5,409 nt of DNA from an uncultured Sutterella sp. (GTDB lineage Bacteria; Pseudomonadota; Gammaproteobacteria; Burkholderiales; Burkholderiaceae_F). The DNA lies in NCBI GenBank assembly GCA_900770335.1, contig CAAGKD010000087.1:1-5409 (forward strand). The letters are read 5' to 3'. Shown in pieces: positions 1-5,409 of this stretch. The notes beneath the pieces are model-generated. The model was not told where the DNA came from. It was given only the letters and a program-made list of their open reading frames with translations, and ran no database searches. Numbering within the stretch: the first letter of the stretch is position 1; each line of letters opens with the position of its first letter. The position numbers and the translations under genes are program-made.

Positions 1-2391
1 CACGACGTCGGCGCGGGCGGGCTCTCCAACGCCATGCCCGAGCTCGCGGATCTCTCCGGCAAGGGCGCGCTCTTCGACCTCTCGAAGGTTCCGGTCGAGG
101 AGACCGGCATGTCGCCCCTCGAGGTCTGGTGCAACGAGTCGCAGGAGCGCTACGTGATCGCCCTCGATCCGGCCGGACTCGAGCGCTTCGACGCCTTCTG
201 CCGCCGCGAGCGGTGCCCGTACGCCGTGCTCGGCCGCATCACCGAGAAGGCCGACCTCGTCGTCGAGCGCCCGGGCGAGGCGGACGCCGTCCGCATGCCC
301 ATGGAGGTGCTTCTCGGGAAGGCCCCGCGCATGCACCGTGTCGTCGAGCATGAGGCGAAGCGCCTCGCGCCCTTCTCCGAGGACGGCCTCGAGCTCGGCA
401 AGGTCGCGTTCGACGTGATCCGCCATCCGGCCGTCGCGAGCAAGTCCTTCCTCATCACGATCGGCGACCGCTCCGTGGGCGGCCTCGTCTCGCGCGACCA
501 GATGGTCGGCCCCTGGCAGGTGCCGGTCGCTGACTGCGCCGTCACGACGCTCGGGTTTGAGACCCTGCGCGGCGAGGCGATGGCCGTGGGCGAGCGCACG
601 CCGCTCGCCGTCATCAACCCGGCCGCGGCCTCGCGCATGGCGATCGGCGAGGCGCTCACGAACCTCGCCGCCGCGGACATCGAGCTCTCCCGCGTGAAGC
701 TCTCTGCCAACTGGATGGCCGCCTGCGGTGCTCCGGGCGAGGACGCCAGGCTCTTTGACGCCGTCAAGGCCGCGAGCGAGTTCTGCATCGCCCTCGGAAT
801 CTCCATCCCCGTCGGCAAGGACTCGCTCTCGATGCGCACGAGCTGGAGCGAGGGCGGCGAGAGAAAGACCGTGACCTCCCCGGTCTCCCTCATCGTGTCC
901 GCGGCCGCCCCCGTGGCCTCGGCCGCCCTCACGCTCACGCCGGAGCTGCGCCGCACCGCGCGCCCCGAGGACTCCGTCCTTGTTCTCGTCGACCTCGGCC
1001 GCGGCCGCAACCGCATGGGCGGCTCGATCCTCGCTCAGGTCACGCAGCGCTTCGGCGACGAGACCCCGGACTGCGAGGATCCCGCCGCGCTCGCCCGCTT
1101 CATCCTCGCGCTGCGCAAGCTCGAGCTCGCCGGGTGCGCCCTCGCGTACCACGACCGCTCGGACGGCGGCCTCTTCGCCGCCGCCGCGGAGATGAACTTC
1201 GCCTCGCGCGTCGGCGTCCGCCTCGAGCTCGGCTCGCTCGTGAAGGAAAAGGGCGCTTCGGTGCTCAACGCCCTCTTCAACGAGGAGCTCGGCGCCTTGA
1301 TCCAGGTTCCCGCTGACCGCATCGACGAGGTCGTCGCGCAGATGCGCGCCTTCGGCCTTGACGGCTGCTGCCACTTCGCGGGCGAGCTCACCGACCGCGA
1401 CGGCGTCGAGATCGCGCTCAACGGCGAGACCCTCGCTGCGTTCGACCGCGCCGATCTTCAGAGCGCCTGGACGGAGGTCTCCCACGAGATCGCCCGCGGC
1501 CGCGACAACCCCGAGTGCGCCGACTCCGAGTTCGCGCTCATCCGCGAAAAGTCGGGCACGGGCCTCGTCGCCCGCACGACCTTCGACGTCGACGAGGACG
1601 TCGCCGCGCCGATGATCGCCTCGGGCGCGCGTCCGCGCATCGCGATTCTGCGCGAGGAGGGCGTCAACTCTCAGACCGAGATGGCCGCGGCCTTCACGCG
1701 CGCCGGGTTCGAGGCCTGGGACGTTCACATGACGGACCTTCTCTCGGGCCGCATCAACCTCGCCGAGTTCAAGGGGCTCGCCGCCTGCGGAGGCTTCTCC
1801 TACGGCGACGTCCTGGGCGCCGGCGGCGGCTGGGCGAAGACGATCCTCAACAACGACCGGCTCGTCGAGGAGTTTGCGGCGTTCTTCAACCGGAAGGACA
1901 CCTTTGGACTGGGCGTCTGCAACGGCTGCCAGATGATGAGCCACCTGCGCGACCTCATTCCGGGCGCCGAGCGCTGGCCGCAGTTCCTGAGGAACCGCTC
2001 CGAGCAGTTCGAGGCCCGCCTCGCGGCCGTCGAGGTGATGGAGTCGCCCTCCATCCTCTTCGCGGGCATGGCGGGCTCGGTGATGCCGATCGTCGTGAGC
2101 CACGGCGAGGGGCGCGTCGAGTTCCTGCGTCCCGAGGACGCGGCGCTCGCGCACGCCGCGGCGCGCTTCGTCGACGGCAACGCCCGTCCGACCGAGGTCT
2201 ATCCGATGAACCCGAACGGCTCCAAGGGCGGCCTCACGTCTTTCACGACCGACGACGGTCGCTTCACGATCATGATGCCGCACCCCGAGCGCAGCCACCG
2301 CGCCTCGGAGCTCTCGTGGCATCCGCAGGACTGGACGGACGCCTCGGGCTGGATGCGCCTCTTCAGGAACGCCCGCCGCTGGGTCGGCTGA
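1..2391 (+). CDS. purL: Phosphoribosylformylglycinamidine synthase (FGAM synthase), 5'-truncated by the window edge
   Basis: This enzyme catalyses the fourth step of de novo purine synthesis: FGAR, glutamine and ATP give FGAM, glutamate, ADP and phosphate in the cytoplasm. The reading frame is open from base 1 and begins with HDVGAGGLSNAMPEL, a conserved PurL motif, so the ATG at 34 is internal. There are 796 codons. By comparison with the roughly 1295-residue E. coli protein, about 495-500 N-terminal residues lie to the left. Residue numbers below count from base 1. The second PurM-like half carries ITIGDR (152-157), then MVGPWQVPVADCAVT, KLSANWMAA (about 232-240), VGKDS (271-275) and DRSDGGL (385-391). 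The class-I glutaminase domain starts near 546, with CGGFSYGD (596-603), nucleophile Cys640 in GVCNGCQMM, and His761 and Glu763 in MPHPER. The C terminus (MRLFRNARRWVG) closely matches the E. coli end, so the 3' end is complete. No frameshift or lost catalytic residue is seen. The length and fused glutaminase exclude the small PurL/PurQ/PurS type. Confidence 0.98.
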   Translation, partial: HDVGAGGLSNAMPELADLSGKGALFDLSKVPVEETGMSPLEVWCNESQERYVIALDPAGLERFDAFCRRERCPYAVLGRITEKADLVVERPGEADAVRMPMEVLLGKAPRMHRVVEHEAKRLAPFSEDGLELGKVAFDVIRHPAVASKSFLITIGDRSVGGLVSRDQMVGPWQVPVADCAVTTLGFETLRGEAMAVGERTPLAVINPAAASRMAIGEALTNLAAADIELSRVKLSANWMAACGAPGEDARLFDAVKAASEFCIALGISIPVGKDSLSMRTSWSEGGERKTVTSPVSLIVSAAAPVASAALTLTPELRRTARPEDSVLVLVDLGRGRNRMGGSILAQVTQRFGDETPDCEDPAALARFILALRKLELAGCALAYHDRSDGGLFAAAAEMNFASRVGVRLELGSLVKEKGASVLNALFNEELGALIQVPADRIDEVVAQMRAFGLDGCCHFAGELTDRDGVEIALNGETLAAFDRADLQSAWTEVSHEIARGRDNPECADSEFALIREKSGTGLVARTTFDVDEDVAAPMIASGARPRIAILREEGVNSQTEMAAAFTRAGFEAWDVHMTDLLSGRINLAEFKGLAACGGFSYGDVLGAGGGWAKTILNNDRLVEEFAAFFNRKDTFGLGVCNGCQMMSHLRDLIPGAERWPQFLRNRSEQFEARLAAVEVMESPSILFAGMAGSVMPIVVSHGEGRVEFLRPEDAALAHAAARFVDGNARPTEVYPMNPNGSKGGLTSFTTDDGRFTIMMPHPERSHRASELSWHPQDWTDASGWMRLFRNARRWVG

Positions 2392-2416
2392 CCGATCCGC
2401 CGGTCCCGGATCCCTG

Positions 2417-2436
2417 CGCCCGCCGCGGGGCGGGCG
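2417..2436 (+). other. GC hairpin in the purL 3' untranslated region
   Basis: An 8-bp perfect stem pairs CGCCCGCC (2417-2424) with GGCGGGCG (2429-2436) around the loop GCGG. It begins 25 bases after the purL stop codon. No T tract follows, so it is not a terminator by itself. It may stabilise the mRNA end or be a chance product of GC-rich sequence; the role is inference. Just upstream, GATCCG (2394-2399) can pair with CGGATC (2407-2412), forming a weaker neighbouring hairpin. Confidence 0.5.
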
Positions 2437-2445
2437 AGGGAAGTC

Positions 2446-2465
2446 CGGGAAGGGACGGGAAGGAA
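2446..2465 (+). repeat. Tandem pair of 10-base units, CGGGAAGG(G/A)A
   Basis: CGGGAAGGGA (2446-2455) is followed directly by CGGGAAGGAA (2456-2465), 9 of 10 bases identical. They sit in a purine-rich stretch (about 2432-2469) between the 3' hairpin and the terminator. The stretch would be unstructured and C-poor in RNA. No function can be assigned; it is a small, possibly chance repeat. Confidence 0.5.
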
Positions 2466-2505
2466 AGGGCCGCGCGCCGGAGATCATTCCGGCCGCGGCC
2501 TTTTT
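2464..2505 (+). terminator. Rho-independent terminator of purL
   Basis: The stem pairs GGCCGCG (2468-2474) with CGCGGCC (2494-2500). It continues, after one bulged C (2475), as G2476-C2493 and CCGGA (2477-2481) with TCCGG (2488-2492), around the 6-base loop GATCAT. Five T residues follow (2501-2505), and AAA at 2464-2466 can extend the pairing into them. This gives about 13 pairs, almost all G-C, ending 109 bases after the purL stop. It separates purL from the decarboxylase gene. The short A run on the left side makes only weak termination likely in the opposite direction. Confidence 0.9.
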
Positions 2506-2694
2506 CATGGGCGGCGCATTCCAAGGCCGCGCGCTCGCGCGCAAAGGCGATTTGGGACACAATTCGAATCCATGGGCCTGAGGCCGCGCGCCCTCTCCTG
2601 CGGGAGGGGACCCGGACGGCCCGGCGCATTCCTGTTTCAAAATCATCCGTTCCGAGGCCGCGACCCGGACGCACCCAGAGGATCCGAGGATCAC
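2506..2694 (+). promoter_or_regulatory. Upstream/leader region of the ornithine decarboxylase gene
   Basis: Since purL is terminated just before this stretch, the decarboxylase promoter should lie here, but no good sigma-70 promoter is visible. The best -10-like word is CACAAT (2558-2563, 4 of 6), without a recognisable -35 at proper spacing. It overlaps an 8-bp palindrome ATTCGAAT (2562-2569) that could be an operator or chance. Two GC hairpins are present: GCGCG/CGCGC around CTCG (2529-2542), and CCCTCTC/GGGAGGG around CTGC (2591-2608). I found no convincing small leader ORF like the E. coli speFL peptide. Promoter placement is therefore unresolved. Confidence 0.4.
2686..2690 (+). promoter_or_regulatory. 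Ribosome binding site deciding the decarboxylase start
   Basis: GAGGA ends four bases before the ATG at 2695, a slightly short but usable spacing. A second purine run, AGAGG, lies at 2677-2681. The in-frame ATG at 2572 has no comparable site in front of it, which supports 2695 as the start. Confidence 0.65.
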
Positions 2695-4905
2695 ATGCAG
2701 AAGCTTGCCATCGCCGTGAGCGACAACGTTTCGTTCCGGAACTTTCCGAAGGACCGCACGGTGGTCCGCCTCTCCGACGCGGAGATGACCGAGACGGGCG
2801 TCGTGCTCATGTCGGTCGAGGACGCCGAGAACGGAGAGCTCGATCGGGTCGACGCCTTCGGCTTCGGAATCCCCGTCTTCATCTTCGTCGAGCGCGGCCG
2901 GTACGTCCCCGACGAGCTCATCGGCCGCTGCATGGGCGTCGTTAACGACGATCCCGTCGAGGAGCCCTTCTTCGTGCGGCAGCTCATCGACGCCGCCACG
3001 GGGTATGAGGAGAAGATCCTCCCGCCCTTCTTCCGGAGCCTGCGCCGGTACGTGCGCACCGCCAACGAGCAGTTCGACTGCCCGGGCCACCAGGGCGGCG
3101 CCTTCTTCCGCCGGCACCCCGCGGGCCGCGAGTTCGCGAACTTCTTCGGCGAGACGATCTTCCGCGCGGACCTGTGCAACGCCGACGTCGACATGGGCGA
3201 CCTTCTCATCCACGAGGGCGCGGCCTATGACGCCGAGGCCCACGCGGCCAAGGTCTTCAACGCTGACAAGACGTACTTCGTCCTCAACGGCACGTCGACC
3301 TCGAACAAGGTCGTGCTCACGTCGCTTCTCACCCCGGGCGACCTCGTGCTCTTTGACCGCAACAACCACAAGTCCTGCCACCAGGGGGCGCTCGTTCTCG
3401 CCGGGGCCCGCCCCGTGTACCTCGAGACCTCACGCAACCCCTACGGCTTCATCGGCGGCATCGACGACGCGTGCTTCGAGGAGGCCGAGCTCCGCCGCCG
3501 CGCCGCCGAGGTCGATCCCGAGCGCGCGAAGCGCGACCGCCCCTTCCGTTGCGCGGTGATCCAGCTCGGCACCTATGACGGAACGATCTACAACGCCCGC
3601 CAGGTCGTCGACCGCATCGGGCACCTGTGCGACTACATCCTCTTCGACTCGGCCTGGGTGGGCTACGAGCAGTTCATCCCGATGATGAAGGACTGCTCGC
3701 CCCTGCTGCTCGAGCTCGGGCCCGAGGATCCGGGCATCTTCGTCACGCAGTCCGTGCACAAGCAGCAGGCCGGGTTCTCGCAGACCTCGCAGATCCACAA
3801 GAAGGACGCCCACGTCAGGGGCCAGAAGCGCTACGTCTCGCACAAGCAGGTGAACAACGCCTTCATGCTGCACGCCTCGACCTCGCCCTTCTATCCGCTC
3901 TTCGCCTCGATCGACGTCAACGCGAAGATGCACTCGGGCGTCTCGGGCCGCAGGATCTGGGCCGAGTGCGTGCGGATCGGCATCGAGGCGAGAAAGCAGA
4001 TCATGCGCACCTGCCGCCACATCCGCCCCTTCGTGCCGCCCGTCGTGATGGGCCGGCCCTGGGAGAGCTGGCCCTCGGAGACGATCGCCTCGGACCTGCG
4101 GTTCTTCCAGTTCCGCCCCGGCGAGCGCTGGCACTCCTTCGAGGGGTACGGCGACAACCAGTACTTCGTCGATCCGTGCAAGTTCCTGCTGACGACTCCG
4201 GGCATCGACACGCAGACGGGCGAGTACGCCGACTTCGGCGTTCCGGCGACGATCCTTGCGTCGTACCTTCGCGCGCACGGCGTCGTGCCCGAGAAGTGCG
4301 ACCTCAATTCGATCCTGTTCCTCCTCACACCCTCCCAGACGACCGCGAAGATCTCGTCGCTCACGACGCAGATCGCCCGGTTCGAGCGGCTCCTTGACGA
4401 GAACGCCCTGATGTGCGACGTCATCCCGCAGGTCTGGCGGGCCCATGAGGCGCGCTACGAGAACTACCGCATCCGCGAGCTCTGCGCGGAGATGCACGAC
4501 TACTACCGCTCGAGGAACGTCAAGGCCCTGCAGAAGGCGATGTTCAGGCGCGAGCACTTCCCGCGCATCGCCCTTGACGCGCAGCAGGCGCAGTTCGAGT
4601 TCATGCGCGGCAACGCCGAGTACGTTCTGCTCGAGGAGGCCCGCGGCCGCGTCGCGCTCGAGGGGGCGCTGCCCTATCCGCCGGGCGTCATCTGCTGCGT
4701 CCCGGGCGAGGTCTGGGGCGGTCCGGTGCTCGAATACTTCCTCGCCCTCGCCGAGGGCGTCAACCGTTTCCCGGGCTTCAGCCCCGAGCTTCAGGGCGTG
4801 TACCTTGAGGAGGACGAGGCGGGCATGAAGCACGTCTGGGTGAACGTTCTGAACCGCGAGCGCGAGGCCGAGCTCGCCCGGACGGGCGTGCTCAAGCTCG
4901 GGTGA
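2695..4905 (+). CDS. speF: Ornithine decarboxylase, PLP-dependent, SpeC/SpeF family
   Basis: It converts L-ornithine to putrescine and CO2, either for polyamine supply or, in the inducible form, for acid resistance. The protein has 736 residues, close to E. coli SpeF (732) and SpeC (711). An N-terminal wing domain (about 1-110) starts MQKLAIAVSD, resembling the SpeF start. The PLP-binding fold-type-I core carries CPGHQGGAFFRRHPAGREF, NGTSTSNK (198-205, phosphate-binding loop), DRNNHKS with His225 (stacks on the cofactor), FDSAW with Asp318 (contacts the pyridine nitrogen), and SVHKQQAGFSQ with Lys356 (Schiff-base lysine). The C-terminal domain includes FEGYGDNQYFVDPCK, VPEKCDLNSILFLLTP and EGALPYPPGV. 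SVHKQQAGFSQTSQIHKKD favours ornithine over the lysine and arginine decarboxylases. Roles of individual residues come from the known Lactobacillus enzyme family. The frame is open 41 codons further upstream to 2572, but that extension is arginine/proline/glycine-rich and unlike the family. No putrescine/ornithine antiporter gene (potE) follows within view. SpeF and SpeC cannot be cleanly separated here; the symbol rests on length and the N terminus. Confidence 0.95.
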   Translation: MQKLAIAVSDNVSFRNFPKDRTVVRLSDAEMTETGVVLMSVEDAENGELDRVDAFGFGIPVFIFVERGRYVPDELIGRCMGVVNDDPVEEPFFVRQLIDAATGYEEKILPPFFRSLRRYVRTANEQFDCPGHQGGAFFRRHPAGREFANFFGETIFRADLCNADVDMGDLLIHEGAAYDAEAHAAKVFNADKTYFVLNGTSTSNKVVLTSLLTPGDLVLFDRNNHKSCHQGALVLAGARPVYLETSRNPYGFIGGIDDACFEEAELRRRAAEVDPERAKRDRPFRCAVIQLGTYDGTIYNARQVVDRIGHLCDYILFDSAWVGYEQFIPMMKDCSPLLLELGPEDPGIFVTQSVHKQQAGFSQTSQIHKKDAHVRGQKRYVSHKQVNNAFMLHASTSPFYPLFASIDVNAKMHSGVSGRRIWAECVRIGIEARKQIMRTCRHIRPFVPPVVMGRPWESWPSETIASDLRFFQFRPGERWHSFEGYGDNQYFVDPCKFLLTTPGIDTQTGEYADFGVPATILASYLRAHGVVPEKCDLNSILFLLTPSQTTAKISSLTTQIARFERLLDENALMCDVIPQVWRAHEARYENYRIRELCAEMHDYYRSRNVKALQKAMFRREHFPRIALDAQQAQFEFMRGNAEYVLLEEARGRVALEGALPYPPGVICCVPGEVWGGPVLEYFLALAEGVNRFPGFSPELQGVYLEEDEAGMKHVWVNVLNREREAELARTGVLKLG

Positions 4906-4971
4906 CCTCCCGGGGAGGGGCGGCCGCCCCGGACTCGTGAGCTCGAGAGAGGCGGGATTGTCAGGAAGCTC
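4906..4971 (+). other. Short gap between decarboxylase stop and rRNA promoter, with GC hairpins but no intrinsic terminator
   Basis: Right after the stop, CCTCC (4906-4910) can pair with GGAGG (4914-4918). This overlaps a 14-bp palindrome, GGGGCGGCCGCCCC (4917-4930). CCGCC (4924-4928) can alternatively pair with GGCGG (4951-4955), enclosing CTCG/CGAG (4934-4937/4944-4947). None is followed by a T run, so a classical terminator is not visible. Termination may be Rho-dependent, or some transcripts may continue into the rRNA unit. Confidence 0.5.
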
Positions 4972-5007
4972 TTGACAGCCCGCCCTTTCATCGCCATAAT
5001 TCGCGTC
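4972..5007 (+). promoter_or_regulatory. rRNA operon promoter P1 (sigma-70 type)
   Basis: A perfect -35 TTGACA (4972-4977) is separated by 17 bases from the -10 CATAAT (4995-5000, 5 of 6). Transcription should start near 5007. The bases between the -10 and the expected start (TCGCGTC) are GC-rich. In rRNA P1 promoters this feature goes with an unstable open complex and control by ppGpp/DksA and initiating NTP levels; such control is inference here. The sequence directly upstream is not A/T-rich, so a classical UP element is not evident. Confidence 0.88.
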
Positions 5008-5027
5008 CTGCTTCGGAAACGAAGCGG
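5008..5027 (+). other. GAAA-tetraloop hairpin at the start of the P1 transcript
   Basis: GCTTCG (5010-5015) pairs perfectly with CGAAGC (5020-5025) around the GNRA tetraloop GAAA. A T-G wobble (5009/5026) and a C-G pair (5008/5027) extend it. It would form the first nucleotides of RNA made from P1 and is absent from RNA made from P2. Possible roles are 5'-end protection or interaction with the elongating polymerase; neither is shown by the sequence. Confidence 0.6.
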
Positions 5028-5034
5028 CGAACTT

Positions 5035-5084
5035 CAAGGCCCTGACGAGCCGGACGACGAGTCCCCTTCGACAAGGCCCTTGAC
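5035..5084 (+). repeat. Direct repeat CAAGGCCCT(T)GAC, the second copy overlapping the P2 -35
   Basis: CAAGGCCCTGAC (5035-5046) recurs as CAAGGCCCTTGAC (5072-5084), differing by one inserted T. The second copy contains the first bases of the P2 -35 element and is also an inverted repeat, CAAG-GCC-CTTG (5072-5082). The first copy gives only CTGACG and has no -10 at the right distance. It could be a relic of promoter duplication, a regulator site, or chance. Confidence 0.45.
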
Positions 5085-5115
5085 AAAAGGATTCGGTTTC
5101 AATATGATTTCGATC
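5080..5115 (+). promoter_or_regulatory. rRNA operon promoter P2 (sigma-70 type)
   Basis: A perfect -35 TTGACA (5080-5085) is followed after exactly 17 bases by the -10 TATGAT (5103-5108, 5 of 6), predicting a start near 5115. It lies 108 bases downstream of P1, consistent with the tandem P1-P2 layout of many proteobacterial rrn operons. Its discriminator (TTCGATC) is less GC-rich than that of P1, so weaker growth-rate control would be expected. The spacer is A/T-rich compared with P1. Confidence 0.9.
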
Positions 5116-5119
5116 CTTC

Positions 5120-5150
5120 GCAGTTCAAACGGACTGCAAGTTCTTTAAAA
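5120..5150 (+). promoter_or_regulatory. boxB-like hairpin and boxA antitermination site
   Basis: GCAGTTC (5120-5126) pairs with GGACTGC (5131-5137), with one T-G wobble, around the loop AAAC. This is the position and size of the boxB-like hairpin of rrn leaders. Two bases later, GTTCTTTAAAA (5140-5150) matches the rrn boxA core (TGCTCTTTAACA in E. coli). In E. coli, boxA RNA binds NusB/NusE and helps polymerase resist Rho while making untranslated rRNA. The order boxB-boxA is as expected. Confidence 0.85.
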
Positions 5151-5165
5151 ATCAGATTCAACGAA

Positions 5166-5185
5166 CCGATAAGTGTGATCATCGG
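5166..5185 (+). promoter_or_regulatory. boxC-like element in the loop of a short hairpin
   Basis: CCGAT (5166-5170) pairs perfectly with ATCGG (5181-5185), placing AAGTGTGATC in the loop. The GATAAGTGTG part resembles a stretch conserved after boxA in betaproteobacterial 16S leaders and the boxC position (TGTGTGGG) of E. coli. Its role in antitermination or in leader RNA folding is inferred from location. Confidence 0.6.
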
Positions 5186-5190
5186 AACTT

Positions 5191-5210
5191 TTGAGAAGCC
5201 TTGAGAGGCG
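5191..5210 (+). repeat. Tandem pair of 10-base units in the rRNA leader
   Basis: TTGAGAAGCC (5191-5200) is followed at once by TTGAGAGGCG (5201-5210), 8 of 10 bases identical. It lies between the boxC-like hairpin and the next stem. No function is known to me; it may be a small slippage duplication. Confidence 0.4.
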
Positions 5211-5253
5211 CGCAGGTTTCACGACCCGCGGACTCAAAAATTTTACGAGTCGC
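5211..5253 (+). other. Two adjacent leader hairpins
   Basis: The first pairs CGC (5211-5213) and GGT (5215-5217) with ACC (5224-5226) and GCG (5228-5230), with one A-C mismatch. The second pairs GACTC (5231-5235) with GAGTC (5247-5251) around an A/T-only core and can be lengthened by GC/GC (5228-5229/5252-5253) at the cost of the first. They may belong to the structure that presents pre-16S RNA for processing; this is inference. Confidence 0.45.
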
Positions 5254-5265
5254 ACTTGTTCAGCC

Positions 5266-5296
5266 GATGGAATGAGAATTCAATTCTTGCTCCATC
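5266..5296 (+). other. Long leader hairpin just upstream of 16S rRNA
   Basis: GATGGA (5266-5271) pairs with TCCATC (5291-5296). After one A-C mismatch, two G-T wobbles (5273/5289, 5274/5288) and AGAA/TTCT (5275-5278/5284-5287) continue the stem to the loop TTCAA. The whole 31-base element ends 34 bases before the mature 16S 5' end. A stable local stem here could guide early folding or maturation of 16S. Confidence 0.55.
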
Positions 5297-5330
5297 AATT
5301 CCGGCGAACATTGAGTGACAAACAGAGATT

Positions 5331-5409
5331 GAACTGAAGAGTTTGATCCTGGCTCAGATTGAACGCTGGCGGCATGCCTTACACATGCAAGTCGAACGGC
5401 AGCACGGGA
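5331..5409 (+). rRNA. rrs: 16S ribosomal RNA, 5' end (truncated by the window edge)
   Basis: The sequence aligns without gaps to E. coli 16S numbering with position 1 at 5331 (GAACTGAAGAG against AAAUUGAAGAG) through at least the ACACATGCAAGTCGAACGG region. Helix 1 is intact: GAGTT (5339-5343) with GGCTC (5351-5355). The universal bacterial 5' segment AGAGTTTGATCCTGG starts at 5338. Only 79 bases of about 1.5 kb are present. The variant GGCGGCATGCCTTACACATG and AACGGCAGCACGGG are typical of Betaproteobacteria/Burkholderiales. The exact mature 5' end may differ by a few bases. 23S and 5S genes would be expected to the right. Confidence 0.98.

Larger units (their letters stand above)
5115..5330 (+). 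other. 16S rRNA leader (5' external transcribed spacer)
   Basis: About 216 bases separate the predicted P2 start from the mature 16S 5' end. No protein-coding frame is supported. It contains the antitermination elements and several hairpins listed separately. It is clearly less GC-rich than the protein genes. RNase III processing in known rrn operons needs pairing of the leader with sequence downstream of 16S, which lies outside this window, so the processing stem cannot be placed. Confidence 0.85.

Noticed and set aside
150..1016. A 288-codon minus-strand frame inside purL
   Set aside because: It is a low-complexity serine/arginine-rich shadow of a conserved coding region.
2507..2581. A 24-codon ORF before the decarboxylase gene, considered as a speFL-like ornithine-sensing leader peptide
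   Set aside because: It starts two bases after the terminator T tract, has no ribosome binding site, and its peptide (MGGAFQGRALARKGDL...) does not resemble SpeFL.
1515..2945. A 476-codon + strand frame bridging purL, the gap and the start of the decarboxylase gene
   Set aside because: It is an arginine-rich shadow frame overlapping two well-supported genes and running through the terminator; no family resemblance was seen.
4917..4930. Palindrome GGGGCGGCCGCCCC as an intrinsic terminator
   Set aside because: No T run follows on either strand; it is more likely a GC-rich coincidence or a pause hairpin.
3430..5037. A 535-codon open frame on the minus strand opposite the decarboxylase gene
   Set aside because: It is the antisense of a clearly conserved gene, is dominated by R, D, E, L, A and V as expected from GC-rich shadow frames, has no recognisable domain, and would begin inside the rRNA leader.
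1..5409. Search for a novel system, mobile element, CRISPR array, tRNA or attachment site
   Set aside because: The window is filled by two conserved housekeeping/metabolic genes and an rrn start. No array-like repeats, transposase, integrase or tRNA-like cloverleaf were seen by eye.

Overview
The window is an ordinary-looking stretch of a GC-rich bacterial chromosome. It holds three transcription units, all on the + strand: the 3' part of purL, a complete ornithine decarboxylase gene, and the promoter/leader region and first 79 bases of a 16S rRNA gene. The 16S 5' end, together with the leader motif GTTCTTTAAAA followed by CGATAAGTGTG, looks like Betaproteobacteria, most probably Burkholderiales. 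A gut-type family such as Sutterellaceae is a guess from the 16S start and was not tested. Coding sequence is strongly G/C at third positions, whereas the rRNA leader after about 5080 is visibly richer in A and T.

Region 1 (1-2391): purL, open at the left edge. It has 796 codons of the long single-chain (gamma-proteobacterial-type) FGAM synthase, including the second half of the synthetase core and the entire C-terminal glutaminase domain with its Cys/His/Glu triad. Region 2 (2392-2694): a 303-base gap with two strong hairpins. The second is followed by a T tract and is a convincing intrinsic terminator for purL; the rest is the leader of the next gene. Region 3 (2695-4905): a 736-residue fold-type-I PLP-dependent ornithine decarboxylase of the SpeC/SpeF family, complete and with its catalytic residues intact. 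It makes putrescine from ornithine.

Region 4 (4906-5330): the control region of an rrn operon. Two near-consensus sigma-70 promoters in tandem, each with TTGACA and a 17-bp spacer, are followed by a boxB-like hairpin, boxA, a boxC-like element and several leader hairpins. Region 5 (5331-5409): the 5' end of 16S rRNA, cut by the right edge.

The three units do not form a pathway or an operon. purL is closed off by its terminator. The decarboxylase gene ends only 66 bases before the first rRNA -35 element without an obvious intrinsic terminator, which is the most notable arrangement here. I found no mobile element, CRISPR array, tRNA, broken gene or evidence of a new biological system.
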